From contig SVLD01000003.1 of NCBI GenBank assembly GCA_015068125.1, forward strand, positions 1 to 64,000: DNA of 64,000 nucleotides, read 5' to 3'. This stretch comes from Oscillospiraceae bacterium. GTDB lineage: Bacteria; Bacillota; Clostridia; Oscillospirales; Oscillospiraceae. Below are positions 25,440 to 34,815 of this stretch, one piece after another (the first letter of the stretch is position 1; each line of letters starts with the position of its first letter). The position numbers were made by a program, and so were the translations under genes. Below the pieces are notes generated by a model that had not been told where the DNA came from, did not search any database, and saw only the letters and a program-made list of their open reading frames with translations.

Positions 25440-26687
25440 TTATCGAATCTGTCCGGTTCCCCGGATCACATATTTGTAGCTGCAAAGCTCCTCTAAGCCC
25501 ATGGGACCCCGGGCGTGGAGCTTCTGGGTGGAAATGCCCATTTCACAGCCCAGACCGAACTCGCCGCCATCGGTAAATCGGGTGGAGCAGTTGACGTATA
25601 CTGCCGCACTGTCGATCTGTCGGGTGAAGGCCCCGGCGTTCTTTTCGTCCTGGGTAAGGATTGCCTCGCTGTGGCCGGTGGAGTGTCGGGAGATGTGTTC
25701 CATGGCTTGCTGGATATCTTCCACAACGCCCACAGCCAGGATGTAATCCAAAAATTCCGTATCGAAATCCTGGGGCTCAGCGGTTTTTCCGGGGATAATG
25801 TCAGCAGCGGCACTGTCCAACCGAAGTTCTACAGGCTGGTTTTCCCGGTCTGTTACCAACCGTTTGTGGAGCTTGGGCAGAAATTCTTTCGCGATATCCT
25901 GATGCACCAGGCAGACCTCCATAGCGTTGCACACGGAGGGTCGGCTGGTTTTGGCGTTCTCAAGGATATCCAGAGCCATAGCCTGGTCGGCGGTTTTATC
26001 CACAAAAATATGGCAGATGCCGGTGCCGGTCTGGATGCAGGGCACCCGGGCGTTTTCGATGCAGTTGCGGATCAGTCCCGCACCGCCCCGGGGGATCAGC
26101 AGATCCACATAGCCCACAGCGGTCATCAGCTCCCGAGCGCTTTCCCGGGAAGTGTCCTGCACAAGCTGTACCAGTTCAGCAGGAAGCCCAATCTGGGAAA
26201 GTCCCAGCTGCAGGGCGTTTACGATGGCGTTTGCGGAGCGGAAAGCGTCCTTACCGCTGCGAAGCACGCAGGCATTGCCGGATTTTACCGCCAACGCTGC
26301 AGCATCGGAGGTTACATTGGGGCGGCTTTCATAGATGATGGCCACAACGCCCATGGGGACGCTTCTGCGTTCAATGACCATGCCGTTGGGCCGCTGGATT
26401 TGGCTGAGAATCCGTCCCACAGGGTCTGGCAGCGCCGCCACCTGGCGAATGCCCTCGGCCATAGCTTCGATCCGCTGCGCAGTCAAGGCCAGCCGATCCA
26501 GCATGGAGGGGCTTAAGGTATCCTTAGCGGCATCCATGTCAGCAGAGTTTGCCTGCAAAATGGCGTCGGTGTTATCGATCAGCGCATCCGCCATGGCAAG
26601 CAGCGCCCGGTTTTTCTGATCCGTGTCAGCCACTGCCAGAGCGCCGCAGCATCCTTTGGCCTTGTGAAGAATTTCCTGGGTGGTCAT
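25440..26687 (-). CDS. proA: Gamma-glutamyl phosphate reductase
   Basis: Reduces glutamyl-5-phosphate to glutamate semialdehyde. The 415-aa aldehyde-dehydrogenase-fold enzyme has the active-site Cys region [12 protein letters not shown], the cofactor segment [16 protein letters not shown] and the C-terminal block [21 protein letters not shown] at its usual place. Its ATG overlaps the proB stop by four bases (ATGA), so the kinase and reductase, which hand over a labile intermediate, are translationally coupled. Confidence 0.97.
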   Translation of the reverse strand: MTTQEILHKAKGCCGALAVADTDQKNRALLAMADALIDNTDAILQANSADMDAAKDTLSPSMLDRLALTAQRIEAMAEGIRQVAALPDPVGRILSQIQRPNGMVIERRSVPMGVVAIIYESRPNVTSDAAALAVKSGNACVLRSGKDAFRSANAIVNALQLGLSQIGLPAELVQLVQDTSRESARELMTAVGYVDLLIPRGGAGLIRNCIENARVPCIQTGTGICHIFVDKTADQAMALDILENAKTSRPSVCNAMEVCLVHQDIAKEFLPKLHKRLVTDRENQPVELRLDSAAADIIPGKTAEPQDFDTEFLDYILAVGVVEDIQQAMEHISRHSTGHSEAILTQDEKNAGAFTRQIDSAAVYVNCSTRFTDGGEFGLGCEMGISTQKLHARGPMGLEELCSYKYVIRGTGQIR

Positions 26688-27472
26688 ACGTGCGCCTTCT
26701 TTCCAATAAAACGGGTGCCCACGGCCTTTTGTTCAAAAAGATCATAGAGGGCTTCGGGATTCTCACCGTTCATAATGATCATGTCGAGCCCTGCGTCCAT
26801 AACGATCTTCGCCGCCCGGAGCTTGGTTGCCATACCGCCGGAGCCCAGGGCAGAGCCTGCGCCGCCGGCCAGAGACAGGATATCCTCCGTCAGTTCTTCC
26901 ACAACGGGAATCAAAGTGGCATTGGGATCTTTGTGAGGATCGGCAGTGTACAGACCCTGAATGTCCGACAGCAGAACCAGCAGGTCTGCCTTCAGCAGCC
27001 GGGCAACAATGGCAGACAAAGTGTCATTTTCGCCGATGGTGGTATGGATGCCGATTTCGTCAGTGGAAACGGCATCGTTTTCGTTGATGACGGGAATGAC
27101 CTTCCATGTAATAAGCTGCTCCAGCGTATCATGAACCTTCCCACTGCGCCGGGGATCCTGAATGTCCTCAGCGGTAAGAAGAAGCTGTGCCACAGTGTGA
27201 CCGTGCTCCGTAAACAGCTTGTCGTATGTATACATCAGGGCGCACTGTCCCACAGCGGCAGCAGCCTGCTTGCCGCTCATATTTTGAGGACGACCGGGCA
27301 GACCCAGCTTGCCTACGCCCATGCCAATGGCACCGGAGGATACCAGCACGATCTCGTGACCGGCGTTCTGCAGATCGCTGAGGACCTTGCACAATAGCTC
27401 CACCCGGCGGATATTCAGCCGCCCACCGGCGTGGGCCAGGGTAGAGGTACCAACTTTTATTACAATTCTCAT
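26684..27472 (-). CDS. proB: Glutamate 5-kinase, no PUA domain
   Basis: Phosphorylates the gamma-carboxylate of glutamate. The 262-aa amino-acid-kinase-fold protein has [22 protein letters not shown] and [13 protein letters not shown]; the C-terminal PUA domain of the E. coli enzyme is missing, as in many Firmicutes. AAGGAGG precedes the ATG. Only 17 bases separate it from trmO, and no promoter is visible between them, so proline synthesis appears to be read from the zinc operon. Confidence 0.96.
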   Translation of the reverse strand: MRIVIKVGTSTLAHAGGRLNIRRVELLCKVLSDLQNAGHEIVLVSSGAIGMGVGKLGLPGRPQNMSGKQAAAAVGQCALMYTYDKLFTEHGHTVAQLLLTAEDIQDPRRSGKVHDTLEQLITWKVIPVINENDAVSTDEIGIHTTIGENDTLSAIVARLLKADLLVLLSDIQGLYTADPHKDPNATLIPVVEELTEDILSLAGGAGSALGSGGMATKLRAAKIVMDAGLDMIIMNGENPEALYDLFEQKAVGTRFIGKKAHV

Positions 27473-27489
27473 CTATATTACCTCCTTGC

Positions 27490-28182
27490 TTAGGGAGAAA
27501 GGGGCGTTACTTCCTGCACCAGCAGGGTCTGCGCCTTTACGGTAAAACGAATATTGAAGCCCGCAAAGCTCAGGCCGTAGATCCGCTCCGGATCCCGCTG
27601 ATAGGATGGCCGGGGATCATGGGACAGCACGCCGATGGCAGCATCCCGTTTATCCCTGGGCAAAATACTCAGCAATTCCTCCGGAAAATCCACTTCCAGC
27701 AAATATTCCCCGGCGGTATCGGTAAAGCCGCCGGTGGCTTCGGGATGGCAATCGCCGTAGGGGATGTAGGGTTTAATGTCGAAAATCGGCGTCCCGTCCA
27801 TCAAATCGGCGCCGCCCACATGAAGCACCGTTCCGAATTCCTCGGTATGCTCCACCCCCAGCAGTTTGACGCTGGACAGTCCCAGAGAATTGGGACGGAA
27901 AGGGGAACGGGTGGCAAACACCCCCAGCCGGGTATTGCCTCCAAGCCGGGGCGGACGGACAGTGGGAGACCAGTCGCTGCGGACAGACTCGGAAAATTGC
28001 CAGATCAGCCAGAGATGGGAATATCCCTCAATGCCTCGCAGGGTATCGGGATTTCGAAATTCCGGCTCAAAAATAATGGTGGAGCGCAGTTCATCTACCA
28101 GGCCGCTTTGTCTGGGAATACCGAACTTGGTAGGGAAGTCACTCTTCATCCGGGCAATCACGGAAATCGTCACATCCTGCAT
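27490..28182 (-). CDS. trmO: tRNA t6A37 N6-methyltransferase
   Basis: Methylates threonylcarbamoyl-adenosine 37 in tRNA-Thr decoding ACY (TsaA/YaeB family). The 230-aa protein has the SAM-site blocks GIEGYSHLWLIWQFSES and RSPFRPNSLGLSSVKLLG, then DIKPYIPYGD. The ORF track begins 44 codons too early; ATG 28182 has GGGAGG upstream and sits one base past the znuB stop. The same window holds tsaD, which makes its t6A substrate. Confidence 0.93.
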   Translation of the reverse strand: MQDVTISVIARMKSDFPTKFGIPRQSGLVDELRSTIIFEPEFRNPDTLRGIEGYSHLWLIWQFSESVRSDWSPTVRPPRLGGNTRLGVFATRSPFRPNSLGLSSVKLLGVEHTEEFGTVLHVGGADLMDGTPIFDIKPYIPYGDCHPEATGGFTDTAGEYLLEVDFPEELLSILPRDKRDAAIGVLSHDPRPSYQRDPERIYGLSFAGFNIRFTVKAQTLLVQEVTPLSP

Positions 28183-28183
28183 A

Positions 28184-29023
28184 TCAAGTCCTCCCTTTGC
28201 GCAGACAGAAGCTGACTGCGAAAATGACTGCCAATACCAGGGAGATGGCCGCGCCGGCACTGCTGCCCAGATAGTAAGACAGGCACAGTCCGATAATACC
28301 TGCCACCAGGGCAAACAGAACGGAGATCACATGATACTGCCGCAGATTTTTGGCCACATTCCGGGCAGACGCGCCGGGCAGTACCAGCAGAGAATTGAGG
28401 ATCAAAAGGCCCACACTGGGAATGGTCAGGGTAACCACCACGGCGATGGCGGTGGTAAAGATGCTCTGGCTCAGTCCCACGGGAATACCCCGTGAGGAAG
28501 CAAGCTGGGGATGTACCGCCGTCAGGGTTAGCCGATTGCCGGCCAAGATCCAAAAGATTACAACACCCACCAGCACCAGCGCCAGAATACCGATTTCTCC
28601 GGCGGTAACGGAGAGAATATCGCCAATGAGGTACTTGTTGTACTTCGTGAAGCTGTCGCCGCCCAAAGTGGCGATGAAGATACCCAGAGCCACCGCAGCG
28701 CTGGAGAAAACGCCGATCAGCGTATCGGCGGCTTGATTGCTTCGGCTGCGGACATAGGAGAACAGCAACGCAAATACCACGCTGAACAGCACTGCCGCCC
28801 AGGTGGGGGCAGTCAGTCCGCAGATGCAGCCGATGGCAATGCCGGTAAAGGCGGAATGCCCCAGGGCGTCGGAGAAAAAGCTCATTTTTCCCGTAACGAT
28901 CATGGTGGACATCAGACCAAACAGCGGCGCCATGATTAAAATCGCCAGCACGGCGTTTTGCATAAACCGCCAGTGGAGCATCTCGATGGGAAGCAGCTCG
29001 CAAAAAGCATACCAAAGGCTCAT
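28184..29023 (-). CDS. znuB: Zinc/manganese ABC transporter permease
   Basis: The 279-aa permease of the ABC-3 family has about eight membrane helices and the cytoplasmic contact region SDALGHSAFTGIAIG. It forms the channel for the metal delivered by ZnuA, powered by ZnuC. It overlaps znuC by four bases. Zinc rather than manganese is favoured by the His-rich binding protein upstream. Confidence 0.92.
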   Translation of the reverse strand: MSLWYAFCELLPIEMLHWRFMQNAVLAILIMAPLFGLMSTMIVTGKMSFFSDALGHSAFTGIAIGCICGLTAPTWAAVLFSVVFALLFSYVRSRSNQAADTLIGVFSSAAVALGIFIATLGGDSFTKYNKYLIGDILSVTAGEIGILALVLVGVVIFWILAGNRLTLTAVHPQLASSRGIPVGLSQSIFTTAIAVVVTLTIPSVGLLILNSLLVLPGASARNVAKNLRQYHVISVLFALVAGIIGLCLSYYLGSSAGAAISLVLAVIFAVSFCLRKGRT

Positions 29024-29775
29024 TTGCCGTCGCCTCCTCTCATGCGGAATACCCGACGGAAATCTTCGCTGCCCAGCACATCTTCCGGCGTGCCCTTGCA
29101 GATCAGCTTATGATCGATGAGGGCGACCTTGTCAGCGTAACGGTGCAGCATGGTAAAATCGTGGGTGGTCATTAAAATGGAAAGATCATAGGTCTGGCGA
29201 ATTTCGTCCAGCATATCCATTAGCCCGGACTGACCCTCCACATCCACGCCGGACAGAGGCTCGTCCAGGATCAGAATATTGGGCAGGGGCTCCAGAGCCA
29301 AAGCCAGCAGCACACGCTGCAGCTCACCGCCGGAAAGTGTGCCCACCCGCTTGTCGATCAGATCGGTGGCGTGCACCCGGTCCAGACATTCCAGAATATT
29401 TTGCCGCATGGCCTTGGATACGCCAAAAAATGCAGGGCGTTTGCTCTGACAGCAGACGAACAGATCCGCCACGCTGATGGGGTCACTGGGATCAAAGGCA
29501 GGGCTCTGGGGCACATAGCCGATCCGGGGCTTGCGGCTGCGCTCGCCGGGAACGGAGAAAGCGATGACACCGTTATACTCCAACTGACCCAAAACGGCTT
29601 TCAAAAAGGTACTCTTGCCGGCACCGTTGGGGCCGATCAGCGCCATGAGCTGACCGCAGTGCACATGAAGATTCAGATCCTCCAGAATCTGCTGGCTGCC
29701 GATCTTCACAGATAGATTCTGCACCCGGAGGCAGCAGGAATCGCCGCAGCCATTTCCATGGATCAACGCTTTCAT
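29020..29775 (-). CDS. znuC: Zinc ABC transporter ATP-binding protein
   Basis: The 251-aa ATPase has Walker A GPNGAGKST, signature LSGGELQRVLLALAL, Walker B ILILDEP and the switch His in MTTHDF. Drives metal import through ZnuB. Its ATG overlaps the znuA stop by four bases. The first 12 residues (MKALIHGNGCGDSCC) precede the usual start of the domain and contain three cysteines in a short space, which is not typical. Confidence 0.94.
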   Translation of the reverse strand: MKALIHGNGCGDSCCLRVQNLSVKIGSQQILEDLNLHVHCGQLMALIGPNGAGKSTFLKAVLGQLEYNGVIAFSVPGERSRKPRIGYVPQSPAFDPSDPISVADLFVCCQSKRPAFFGVSKAMRQNILECLDRVHATDLIDKRVGTLSGGELQRVLLALALEPLPNILILDEPLSGVDVEGQSGLMDMLDEIRQTYDLSILMTTHDFTMLHRYADKVALIDHKLICKGTPEDVLGSEDFRRVFRMRGGDGK

Positions 29776-30647
29776 TGCAGTGCCTCCTTCAAAGTGTCGA
29801 TGTTGTGGTACATACTGTCAAAATAGCTTTCGCCGGACATGGCCATGCGGAGGGTGTAAACGGCCGCCCCGGTGGCATCGGCGATGACCGATGCGGAACG
29901 GCTGCTGCCGTTTTCTTCTACAAAGATGGCCGGCAGACCGTGCTGACGGGTCAGGGTAATCAGCTCCTTCAGCTCCGCGGCGGAAGCCTCGCTGCCGGAT
30001 TCCTCTTCCACTGCCGCCAGGATCTCTAGATCAAAGCTGTGGGCGAAATAGGTAAAGCCATCATGGAAAGTCAGCATTTCCCGGCAGGAAAGGCCGGTAA
30101 GTTGCTGCTGACCGTAGGCTTGCAGAGCATCCAGCCGGGCAAGCAGCTTGCTTAAGTTTTCACGCAGCAGCTTTTCGTGCTGGGGGTAACGCTCCGTCAG
30201 CCCTTTGCAAATATTCTCCGCCATGATCTTGGCGCAGGCAGGGGAGAGCCAAAAGTGTGGGTCGTGATCGTGAGAATGTCCTTCATGCCCGCCTTCGTGA
30301 TTATGGCAGCTTTCTAAAAGCGCCATGCCGCTGCTGCAGTCGATCACGGGCTTGCCTGCTGGCAGTTCTGTGAGAAAATCCTCCAGACCGCCGCCGGAAA
30401 GGATCACCACCTGGGCGGCTTCTATGGCCTTTACCTGGCCGACGGACAGGGAATAATCGTGCAGGCAGGAAACATTCTCCGTCACCACTTGGGTGACTGT
30501 CAGGCCGGTTCCCTGGCATAAAAACGCAGTAAATTCATACACAGGCAGGGTGGTGGCGGCGATATCCGCACTCGGAGCCTGCGCACCGCAGCCGGACAGA
30601 ATCCCCAACACCAAGGCCAGTGTTAAAAGCAGTGTGGTAAATTTCAT
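29772..30647 (-). CDS. znuA: Zinc-binding lipoprotein of ABC transporter
   Basis: The 291-aa cluster A-I binding protein has a lipoprotein signal with lipobox LSGC, metal ligands spread over the two lobes (including HDYSL, HFWLSP, FHDGFTYFAH), and a His/Asp-rich loop HNHEGGHEGHSHDHDPH between the first two, typical of zinc rather than manganese carriers. It heads an operon znuA-znuC-znuB-trmO-proB-proA-proC. No TCGTAATNATTACGA-type Zur box is visible upstream. Confidence 0.94.
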   Translation of the reverse strand: MKFTTLLLTLALVLGILSGCGAQAPSADIAATTLPVYEFTAFLCQGTGLTVTQVVTENVSCLHDYSLSVGQVKAIEAAQVVILSGGGLEDFLTELPAGKPVIDCSSGMALLESCHNHEGGHEGHSHDHDPHFWLSPACAKIMAENICKGLTERYPQHEKLLRENLSKLLARLDALQAYGQQQLTGLSCREMLTFHDGFTYFAHSFDLEILAAVEEESGSEASAAELKELITLTRQHGLPAIFVEENGSSRSASVIADATGAAVYTLRMAMSGESYFDSMYHNIDTLKEALQ

Positions 30648-30694
30648 GTTTCTTCACCTTGGGTGTATACTTTCTTACTTAAATCATAGCACGC

Positions 30695-30715
30695 CTGTCA
30701 AGAAACCGTTGACAG
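30695..30715. promoter_or_regulatory. Inverted repeat between divergent znuA and 30746 gene
   Basis: CTGTCAA, seven bases, TTGACAG. Each arm is also a -35-like TTGACA for one direction; TATAAT at 30722-30727 and TATGAT (minus, 30684-30689 region) lie only seven bases away, so spacing to either is wrong. It may be an operator for a metal regulator. Confidence 0.4.
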
Positions 30716-30745
30716 ATATTGTATAATAAATACGAGGTGAGTAAA

Positions 30746-31243
30746 ATGCTGACAACAGAACGAATTCAAAACTCTATGGAATGCCAGTGGCGGGTGCAGA
30801 GAGCCAAAGCCTGCGGTATTTTCGGCATCCTGACTACGGTGGTTATTCTAATTTTTATGCTGTCCAGAGGCTTTGGCGGCTCAATGGGGGCAGCACTGCT
30901 GGCCGGTGGTATTTTTGCCGGTGCTTATCTTTTGGTCATTGGCACCATCGCCGGCTATAATCTGCTGCAAAACAGAAAGCTGGTAAAGAATTTTGCCCGG
31001 TATGAGCATCATACTGTCCTGCTGGAGACCCCAATCGCCGCCCGGGGCAATCGGAGATTTTCCTACTACATCACCCAGTTTTCCTCCAACCGGGGTAACG
31101 AGATCGTCCTTCGCACCCATCCTCTGTTCATCAATGCCTCCGAAGGTTTGTTCCCGACTCGGGATTATACCGGTAAAAAGGCAGATGTGCTCTACGATCC
31201 GAAGCGCAGAAAGATCTATGTCATCGGTCTGAAAGAAAAGTAA
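30746..31243 (+). CDS. Two-helix membrane protein of unknown function
   Basis: The 165-aa protein has a basic N-terminal region, two adjacent membrane helices (GIFGILTTVVILIFMLS and LLAGGIFAGAYLLVIGTIAG) and a C-terminal soluble part that may be a small beta barrel, ending ADVLYDPKRRKIYVIGLKE. That ending resembles DUF3592-like proteins, but the match is loose. Start 30746 follows GAGGTGAG; the track start is nine codons earlier and inside the likely promoter. Divergent from znuA. Confidence 0.75.
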   Translation: MLTTERIQNSMECQWRVQRAKACGIFGILTTVVILIFMLSRGFGGSMGAALLAGGIFAGAYLLVIGTIAGYNLLQNRKLVKNFARYEHHTVLLETPIAARGNRRFSYYITQFSSNRGNEIVLRTHPLFINASEGLFPTRDYTGKKADVLYDPKRRKIYVIGLKEK

Positions 31244-31248
31244 AAACA

Positions 31249-31277
31249 AAAAACGGCTGCCATTGGCAGCCGTTTTT
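31249..31277. terminator. Bidirectional terminator
   Basis: AAAAACGGCTGCC, loop ATT, GGCAGCCGTTTTT between convergent small genes. Confidence 0.92.
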
Positions 31278-31287
31278 CATGTACATA

Positions 31288-31518
31288 TTAGTGGGTATCC
31301 AGCCACTCGTTGACCTTGGTCTTAGCCAGACGCAGGATGTCCTCGGTGGGGTAGGGAGAAGCCTCGCCGCCGCCAACATGCAGGAAATACAGACCGCTGG
31401 GAGTCTGGTACAGATCCTCCTCATAGCCTGCAGGATCGCCGTAGGTGCCGAAGCTGTAAGCCTTGATCAGGGTAGCGGTTTCGGTATCATATTCCTTCTT
31501 GCAAATGATCTTCTTCAT
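31288..31518 (-). CDS. Small conserved hypothetical protein
   Basis: The 76-aa product begins MKKIICKKEYDTETATLIKAY and continues with EEDLYQTPSGLYFLHVGGGEAS. Small proteins with this pattern (MKKII..K.YDTETA..., then LY....G.YFL) are frequent in gut Clostridia and their phages; none has a known role. AAAGGAGG precedes the ATG and it has its own promoter, so it is a genuine gene. Confidence 0.8.
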   Translation of the reverse strand: MKKIICKKEYDTETATLIKAYSFGTYGDPAGYEEDLYQTPSGLYFLHVGGGEASPYPTEDILRLAKTKVNEWLDTH

Positions 31519-31554
31519 GGGACAAACCTCCTTTCATTTGTAAGCAACGGATTT

Positions 31555-31582
31555 ATTATATTGGTTTTTTTCGAGAAATCAA
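31555..31582 (-). promoter_or_regulatory. Promoter of the 31288 gene
   Basis: Minus strand TTGATT, 16 bases, TATAAT, 36 bases before the ATG. The space from here to 31710 shows no gene. Confidence 0.6.
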
Positions 31583-31710
31583 GCATTTTTGGGAAAAGTG
31601 CGAAATTTTCGGTGCATTTACTTAAAAAATCACCCCACAGGACGGACTCCATTGGTACAGTATACATACATATTCCGTTTTGCCTCACGGCAGCGGAGGA
31701 ATGTTTGGAC

Positions 31711-31739
31711 TTGTCTGCGGCCAAAAGACATGATATGAT
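31711..31739 (+). promoter_or_regulatory. Promoter of the 31760 GNAT gene
   Basis: TTGTCT, 17 bases, TATGAT, 20 bases before ATG 31760. Confidence 0.55.
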
Positions 31740-31759
31740 AAGCCTGGAGTTGATAAATT

Positions 31760-32398
31760 ATGAACGACATTCCTGTATTCACCTCGGAATTTGGGGCAGC
31801 CAGCCTTTTTCTGCGGGAGATCCCTTACAGACAGCGGGCGCACATCAAGATACAGTCCTCTTTGGAGCCGGAAAAGCTACTGGAAGAATGTGTGGCCTTT
31901 TGCCGAGCCTGCGGCGCGGAGTGGATCGATGCCGCCGGACACGAATATCTGGCCAAATACCCCCTGATTACCGCTCTTATCGCCATGCAGTGCGACAAAT
32001 CTGCTCTGGGCGAAACCGATGCCTGCCTTTTTCCTGTGACGGAAGACACGGTGCAGCAGTGGCTGGACATCTACAATCAGCGGATGGCGGATGTGCCCAA
32101 TTCTGCCTATATGGACAGCCGGGACGGCAAAGAACTGCTGAAAAACGGTGACGGCTATTTCATCCATAAAGACGGAGAGCTTCTGGGCATCGGCCAGGCC
32201 GCCGGGGAAGTGATCGACACGGTCATCGCTGTCAAGCCCGGCATGGGGGAAACGGTTGTTCGCACGCTTGCGAGCCTGATCACCGGGGATACGGTGAAGC
32301 TGAAAGTGGCGGAGGCCAATGAGCGGGCAGTAAGGCTTTACGAACGCATGGGCTTCGTGAAAATCAAGGAACTTTCCCAATGGTACCGGGTGCTGTAA
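31760..32398 (+). CDS. GNAT-family acetyltransferase
   Basis: The 212-aa protein has a C-terminal GNAT core: beta strands around GELLGIGQAAGEVIDTVIAV, the acetyl-CoA region KPGMGETVVRTLASL and the closing NERAVRLYERMGFVKI. The N-terminal 100 residues are less conserved. The acceptor is unknown. The gene ends shortly before the ylxM promoter and is probably a single-gene transcript. Confidence 0.85.
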   Translation: MNDIPVFTSEFGAASLFLREIPYRQRAHIKIQSSLEPEKLLEECVAFCRACGAEWIDAAGHEYLAKYPLITALIAMQCDKSALGETDACLFPVTEDTVQQWLDIYNQRMADVPNSAYMDSRDGKELLKNGDGYFIHKDGELLGIGQAAGEVIDTVIAVKPGMGETVVRTLASLITGDTVKLKVAEANERAVRLYERMGFVKIKELSQWYRVL

Positions 32399-32425
32399 AA
32401 CGTTTCTGCTGTAAAGAAAAAATAC

Positions 32426-32454
32426 TTGACAAGCCCAACGGGACATGATATAAT
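32426..32454 (+). promoter_or_regulatory. Promoter of the ylxM-ffh operon
   Basis: TTGACA, 17 bases, TATAAT: full consensus, 40 bases before ylxM. Confidence 0.88.
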
Positions 32455-32494
32455 GCCCCAGGTATCAAGCGAAAGTGCTTGACAGGAGGCTTAC

Positions 32495-32839
32495 ATGGAC
32501 ACTTTGGAAATGGTTCTGCTGTACGATTACTACGGTGATCTGCTCACCGATCGGCAGAAAGAGTGCTTTGAAATGCGCTACTATCAGGATCTTTCCCTGG
32601 GCGAGATCGCCGCGGAGCTGGGGATCAGCCGCCAGGGCGTTCATGACAATCTCAGCCGCACCGAGGCGCTGCTGCGGAATATGGAAGCCAAGACCGGCTG
32701 CGCCGGTCGGGATCAGGCTTGCCGCAAAGCGGCGAAAGCTATTCTGGGTGCTGCCCGTCAGCTTGCGGTTAGTGCGGATATATCTGTTTCCAACCTGGCG
32801 CAGCAGATCATCGACGCTGCCCGGGATCTTGAGGAGTAA
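32495..32839 (+). CDS. ylxM: YlxM/p13-like SRP-associated helix-turn-helix protein
   Basis: The 114-aa UPF0122 protein has a sigma-70 region 4-like helix-turn-helix: LTDRQKECFEMRYYQDLSLGEIAAELGISRQGVHDNLSR. In Firmicutes it is encoded next to ffh and is thought to modulate the SRP. It ends three bases before ffh and shares its promoter. GACAGGAGG precedes the ATG. Confidence 0.92.
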   Translation: MDTLEMVLLYDYYGDLLTDRQKECFEMRYYQDLSLGEIAAELGISRQGVHDNLSRTEALLRNMEAKTGCAGRDQACRKAAKAILGAARQLAVSADISVSNLAQQIIDAARDLEE

Positions 32840-32842
32840 ACT

Positions 32843-34192
32843 ATGGCGTTTGAAGGCTTAACCGAAAAAATCGCCGCCACCTTCCGAAAACTCCGTGGCA
32901 AAGGCCGTTTGAAAGAGGCCGATGTCAAGGAGGCTATGCGTGAGATCCGCATGGCACTGCTGGAGGCGGACGTTAGTTATAAGGTCTGTAAGGATTTCAC
33001 CAAGGCCGTCACCGATCGCTGCATCGGTGTGGATGTGCTGGAGTCTCTGACCCCTGCCCAGATGATCGTAAAGATCGTCAACGAGGAGCTTACCGCGCTC
33101 ATGGGCAGCGATATAAAGCATATTACCATCAATCCCAAGGGCCCTACCGTTGTTATGCTGGTAGGTCTTCAGGGCGCAGGTAAGACCACCAACGGCTCCA
33201 AGCTGGCGGGCCTTATGAAGCGGCAGGGCAAAAACCCGCTACTGGTTGCCTGCGATATCTACCGTCCCGCGGCGATCACCCAGTTGAAAGTTTGCGGCGA
33301 AAAGCTGGGCATACCTGTGTTCGACCGTGGCACCCAGAACCCCGTGAATACCGCCAAGGAAGCGGTGCTCTACGCGCGTCAGCACGGCCACGACATGGTA
33401 TTTCTGGATACCGCCGGCCGGCTCCATGTGGACGAGCAGCTCATGGAAGAACTGAAAAACATCAAAGCCACTGTCCAGCCCGATGAGATCATGCTGGTGG
33501 TGGATGCCATGACCGGCCAGGACGCGGTGAATGCCGCCCAGAGCTTCAACGAATGGCTGGATATTGATTCTGTGATGCTCAGTAAGCTCGATGGCGATGC
33601 CAGAGGCGGCGCGGCGCTGTCCGTCCGCGCCATTACCGGCAAGCCCATCAAGTTCGCCGGTATGGGCGAAAAGCTGGAGGATATCGAACCTTTCCACCCC
33701 GACCGCATGGCTTCCCGGATTTTGGGTATGGGCGATGTGCTGAGCCTGATCGAAAAGGCGGAGAAGGCATACGATGCCAAGCAGGCCGCCGCGATGGAGG
33801 AGAAGCTCAAGTCCAACCGCTTCACCCTGCAGGATTTCTACGACCAGATGGTGCAGATGAAGTCCATGGGCTCCATGCAGGAGATCCTGGCTCAGCTGCC
33901 CGGCGGCGCAGGCCTCAAAAATATCAATGTGGATGAAAAAGCCATGGCAAGAACCGAGGCCATCATCCTTTCCATGACCCCCAAGGAGCGGGAAAATCCC
34001 AACATTATCGCTGCCTCCCGTAAGAAGCGCATCGCTGCCGGCGCCGGTGTAAAGGTGGAGGATGTCAACAAACTGCTCAAATCCTTTGAGCAGATGCGCG
34101 CCATGATCAAGCAGTTCTCCGGCCCCGGAGCAGGCAAGAAAATGAAGCGCATGAGAGGTTTGGGCGGCTTCGGCGGCTTCCCGGGCTTCTGA
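32843..34192 (+). CDS. ffh: Signal recognition particle protein Ffh
   Basis: The 449-aa SRP54 GTPase targets ribosome-nascent chains to FtsY and SecYEG. It has the N domain, G domain with [15 protein letters not shown] (P-loop), DTAGR and the specificity motif TKLD-like [10 protein letters not shown], then the Met-rich M domain ([22 protein letters not shown]) that binds signal peptides and SRP RNA, ending in a Gly/Phe-rich tail. A likely SRP RNA gene begins at the end of this window. Confidence 0.98.
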   Translation: MAFEGLTEKIAATFRKLRGKGRLKEADVKEAMREIRMALLEADVSYKVCKDFTKAVTDRCIGVDVLESLTPAQMIVKIVNEELTALMGSDIKHITINPKGPTVVMLVGLQGAGKTTNGSKLAGLMKRQGKNPLLVACDIYRPAAITQLKVCGEKLGIPVFDRGTQNPVNTAKEAVLYARQHGHDMVFLDTAGRLHVDEQLMEELKNIKATVQPDEIMLVVDAMTGQDAVNAAQSFNEWLDIDSVMLSKLDGDARGGAALSVRAITGKPIKFAGMGEKLEDIEPFHPDRMASRILGMGDVLSLIEKAEKAYDAKQAAAMEEKLKSNRFTLQDFYDQMVQMKSMGSMQEILAQLPGGAGLKNINVDEKAMARTEAIILSMTPKERENPNIIAASRKKRIAAGAGVKVEDVNKLLKSFEQMRAMIKQFSGPGAGKKMKRMRGLGGFGGFPGF

Positions 34193-34260
34193 CACAGTTC
34201 GCTGAAAGCAAATTGCTTTGCGATATAGATTACGAAAGAAAATTTTTGGAGGTGAAACCC

Positions 34261-34500
34261 ATGGTTAAAATCAGACTGAGAAGAATGGGCGCTAAGAAGG
34301 CTCCTTTCTACCGCATCGTTGTTGCTGATGCTCGTTCCCCCCGTGACGGCCGCTGCATCGAAGAGATCGGCACCTACAACCCCCTGCTGGAGTCCGGCAA
34401 CATCACTGTCGACGCTGAGAAGGCTCAGAACTGGATCAAGAACGGCGCTCAGCCCACTGATACCGTTCGTGGCCTGCTGAAGAAGGCTGGCGTGCTGTAA
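34261..34500 (+). CDS. rpsP: 30S ribosomal protein S16
   Basis: The 79-aa protein [20 protein letters not shown] is a standard bS16. Start 34261 follows GGAGGTG; the track ORF adds 16 codons. It lies between ffh and khpA as in most Firmicutes, with the biased codons of ribosomal genes. Confidence 0.98.
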   Translation: MVKIRLRRMGAKKAPFYRIVVADARSPRDGRCIEEIGTYNPLLESGNITVDAEKAQNWIKNGAQPTDTVRGLLKKAGVL

Positions 34501-34522
34501 GAACCCCTAAGGAGTTTGTGTA

Positions 34523-34753
34523 ATGAAGGAACTTTTGCTGTATATGGCAAAGAATCTGGTGGACAATCCTGATTCCGTCAGCGTTACCGAAATCGACTCC
34601 GAGGATGGTAAGGTGCTGGAGCTTCGTGTCGCTGAGGGCGACATGGGCAAGGTCATTGGCCGCCAGGGACGGATCGCCAAAGAGATCCGTACCATCGTAA
34701 AGACAGTTGCCCAGCGCACTGGCGAAAAGGTCACTGTCGATATTGTGGATTAA
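34523..34753 (+). CDS. khpA: KH-domain RNA-binding protein KhpA
   Basis: The 76-aa single KH-domain protein has the GxxG loop in VIGRQGRIAKEIR. KhpA binds RNA with KhpB and influences cell envelope and division genes in other Firmicutes. AAGGAG precedes the ATG. A stem-loop follows the stop and may lower read-through into rimM. Confidence 0.95.
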   Translation: MKELLLYMAKNLVDNPDSVSVTEIDSEDGKVLELRVAEGDMGKVIGRQGRIAKEIRTIVKTVAQRTGEKVTVDIVD

Positions 34754-34760
34754 TGGATGG

Positions 34761-34784
34761 TGCGTGGCATTTGCCACGCATTTT
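34761..34784 (+). terminator. Weak terminator or attenuating hairpin
   Basis: TGCGTGGC, loop ATTT, GCCACGCA, TTTT between khpA and rimM. The U-tract is short, so partial read-through into rimM-trmD is likely. Confidence 0.55.
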
Positions 34785-34815
34785 CCGTATTATTTCTTAA
34801 GTGAGGAGCAAGCTT

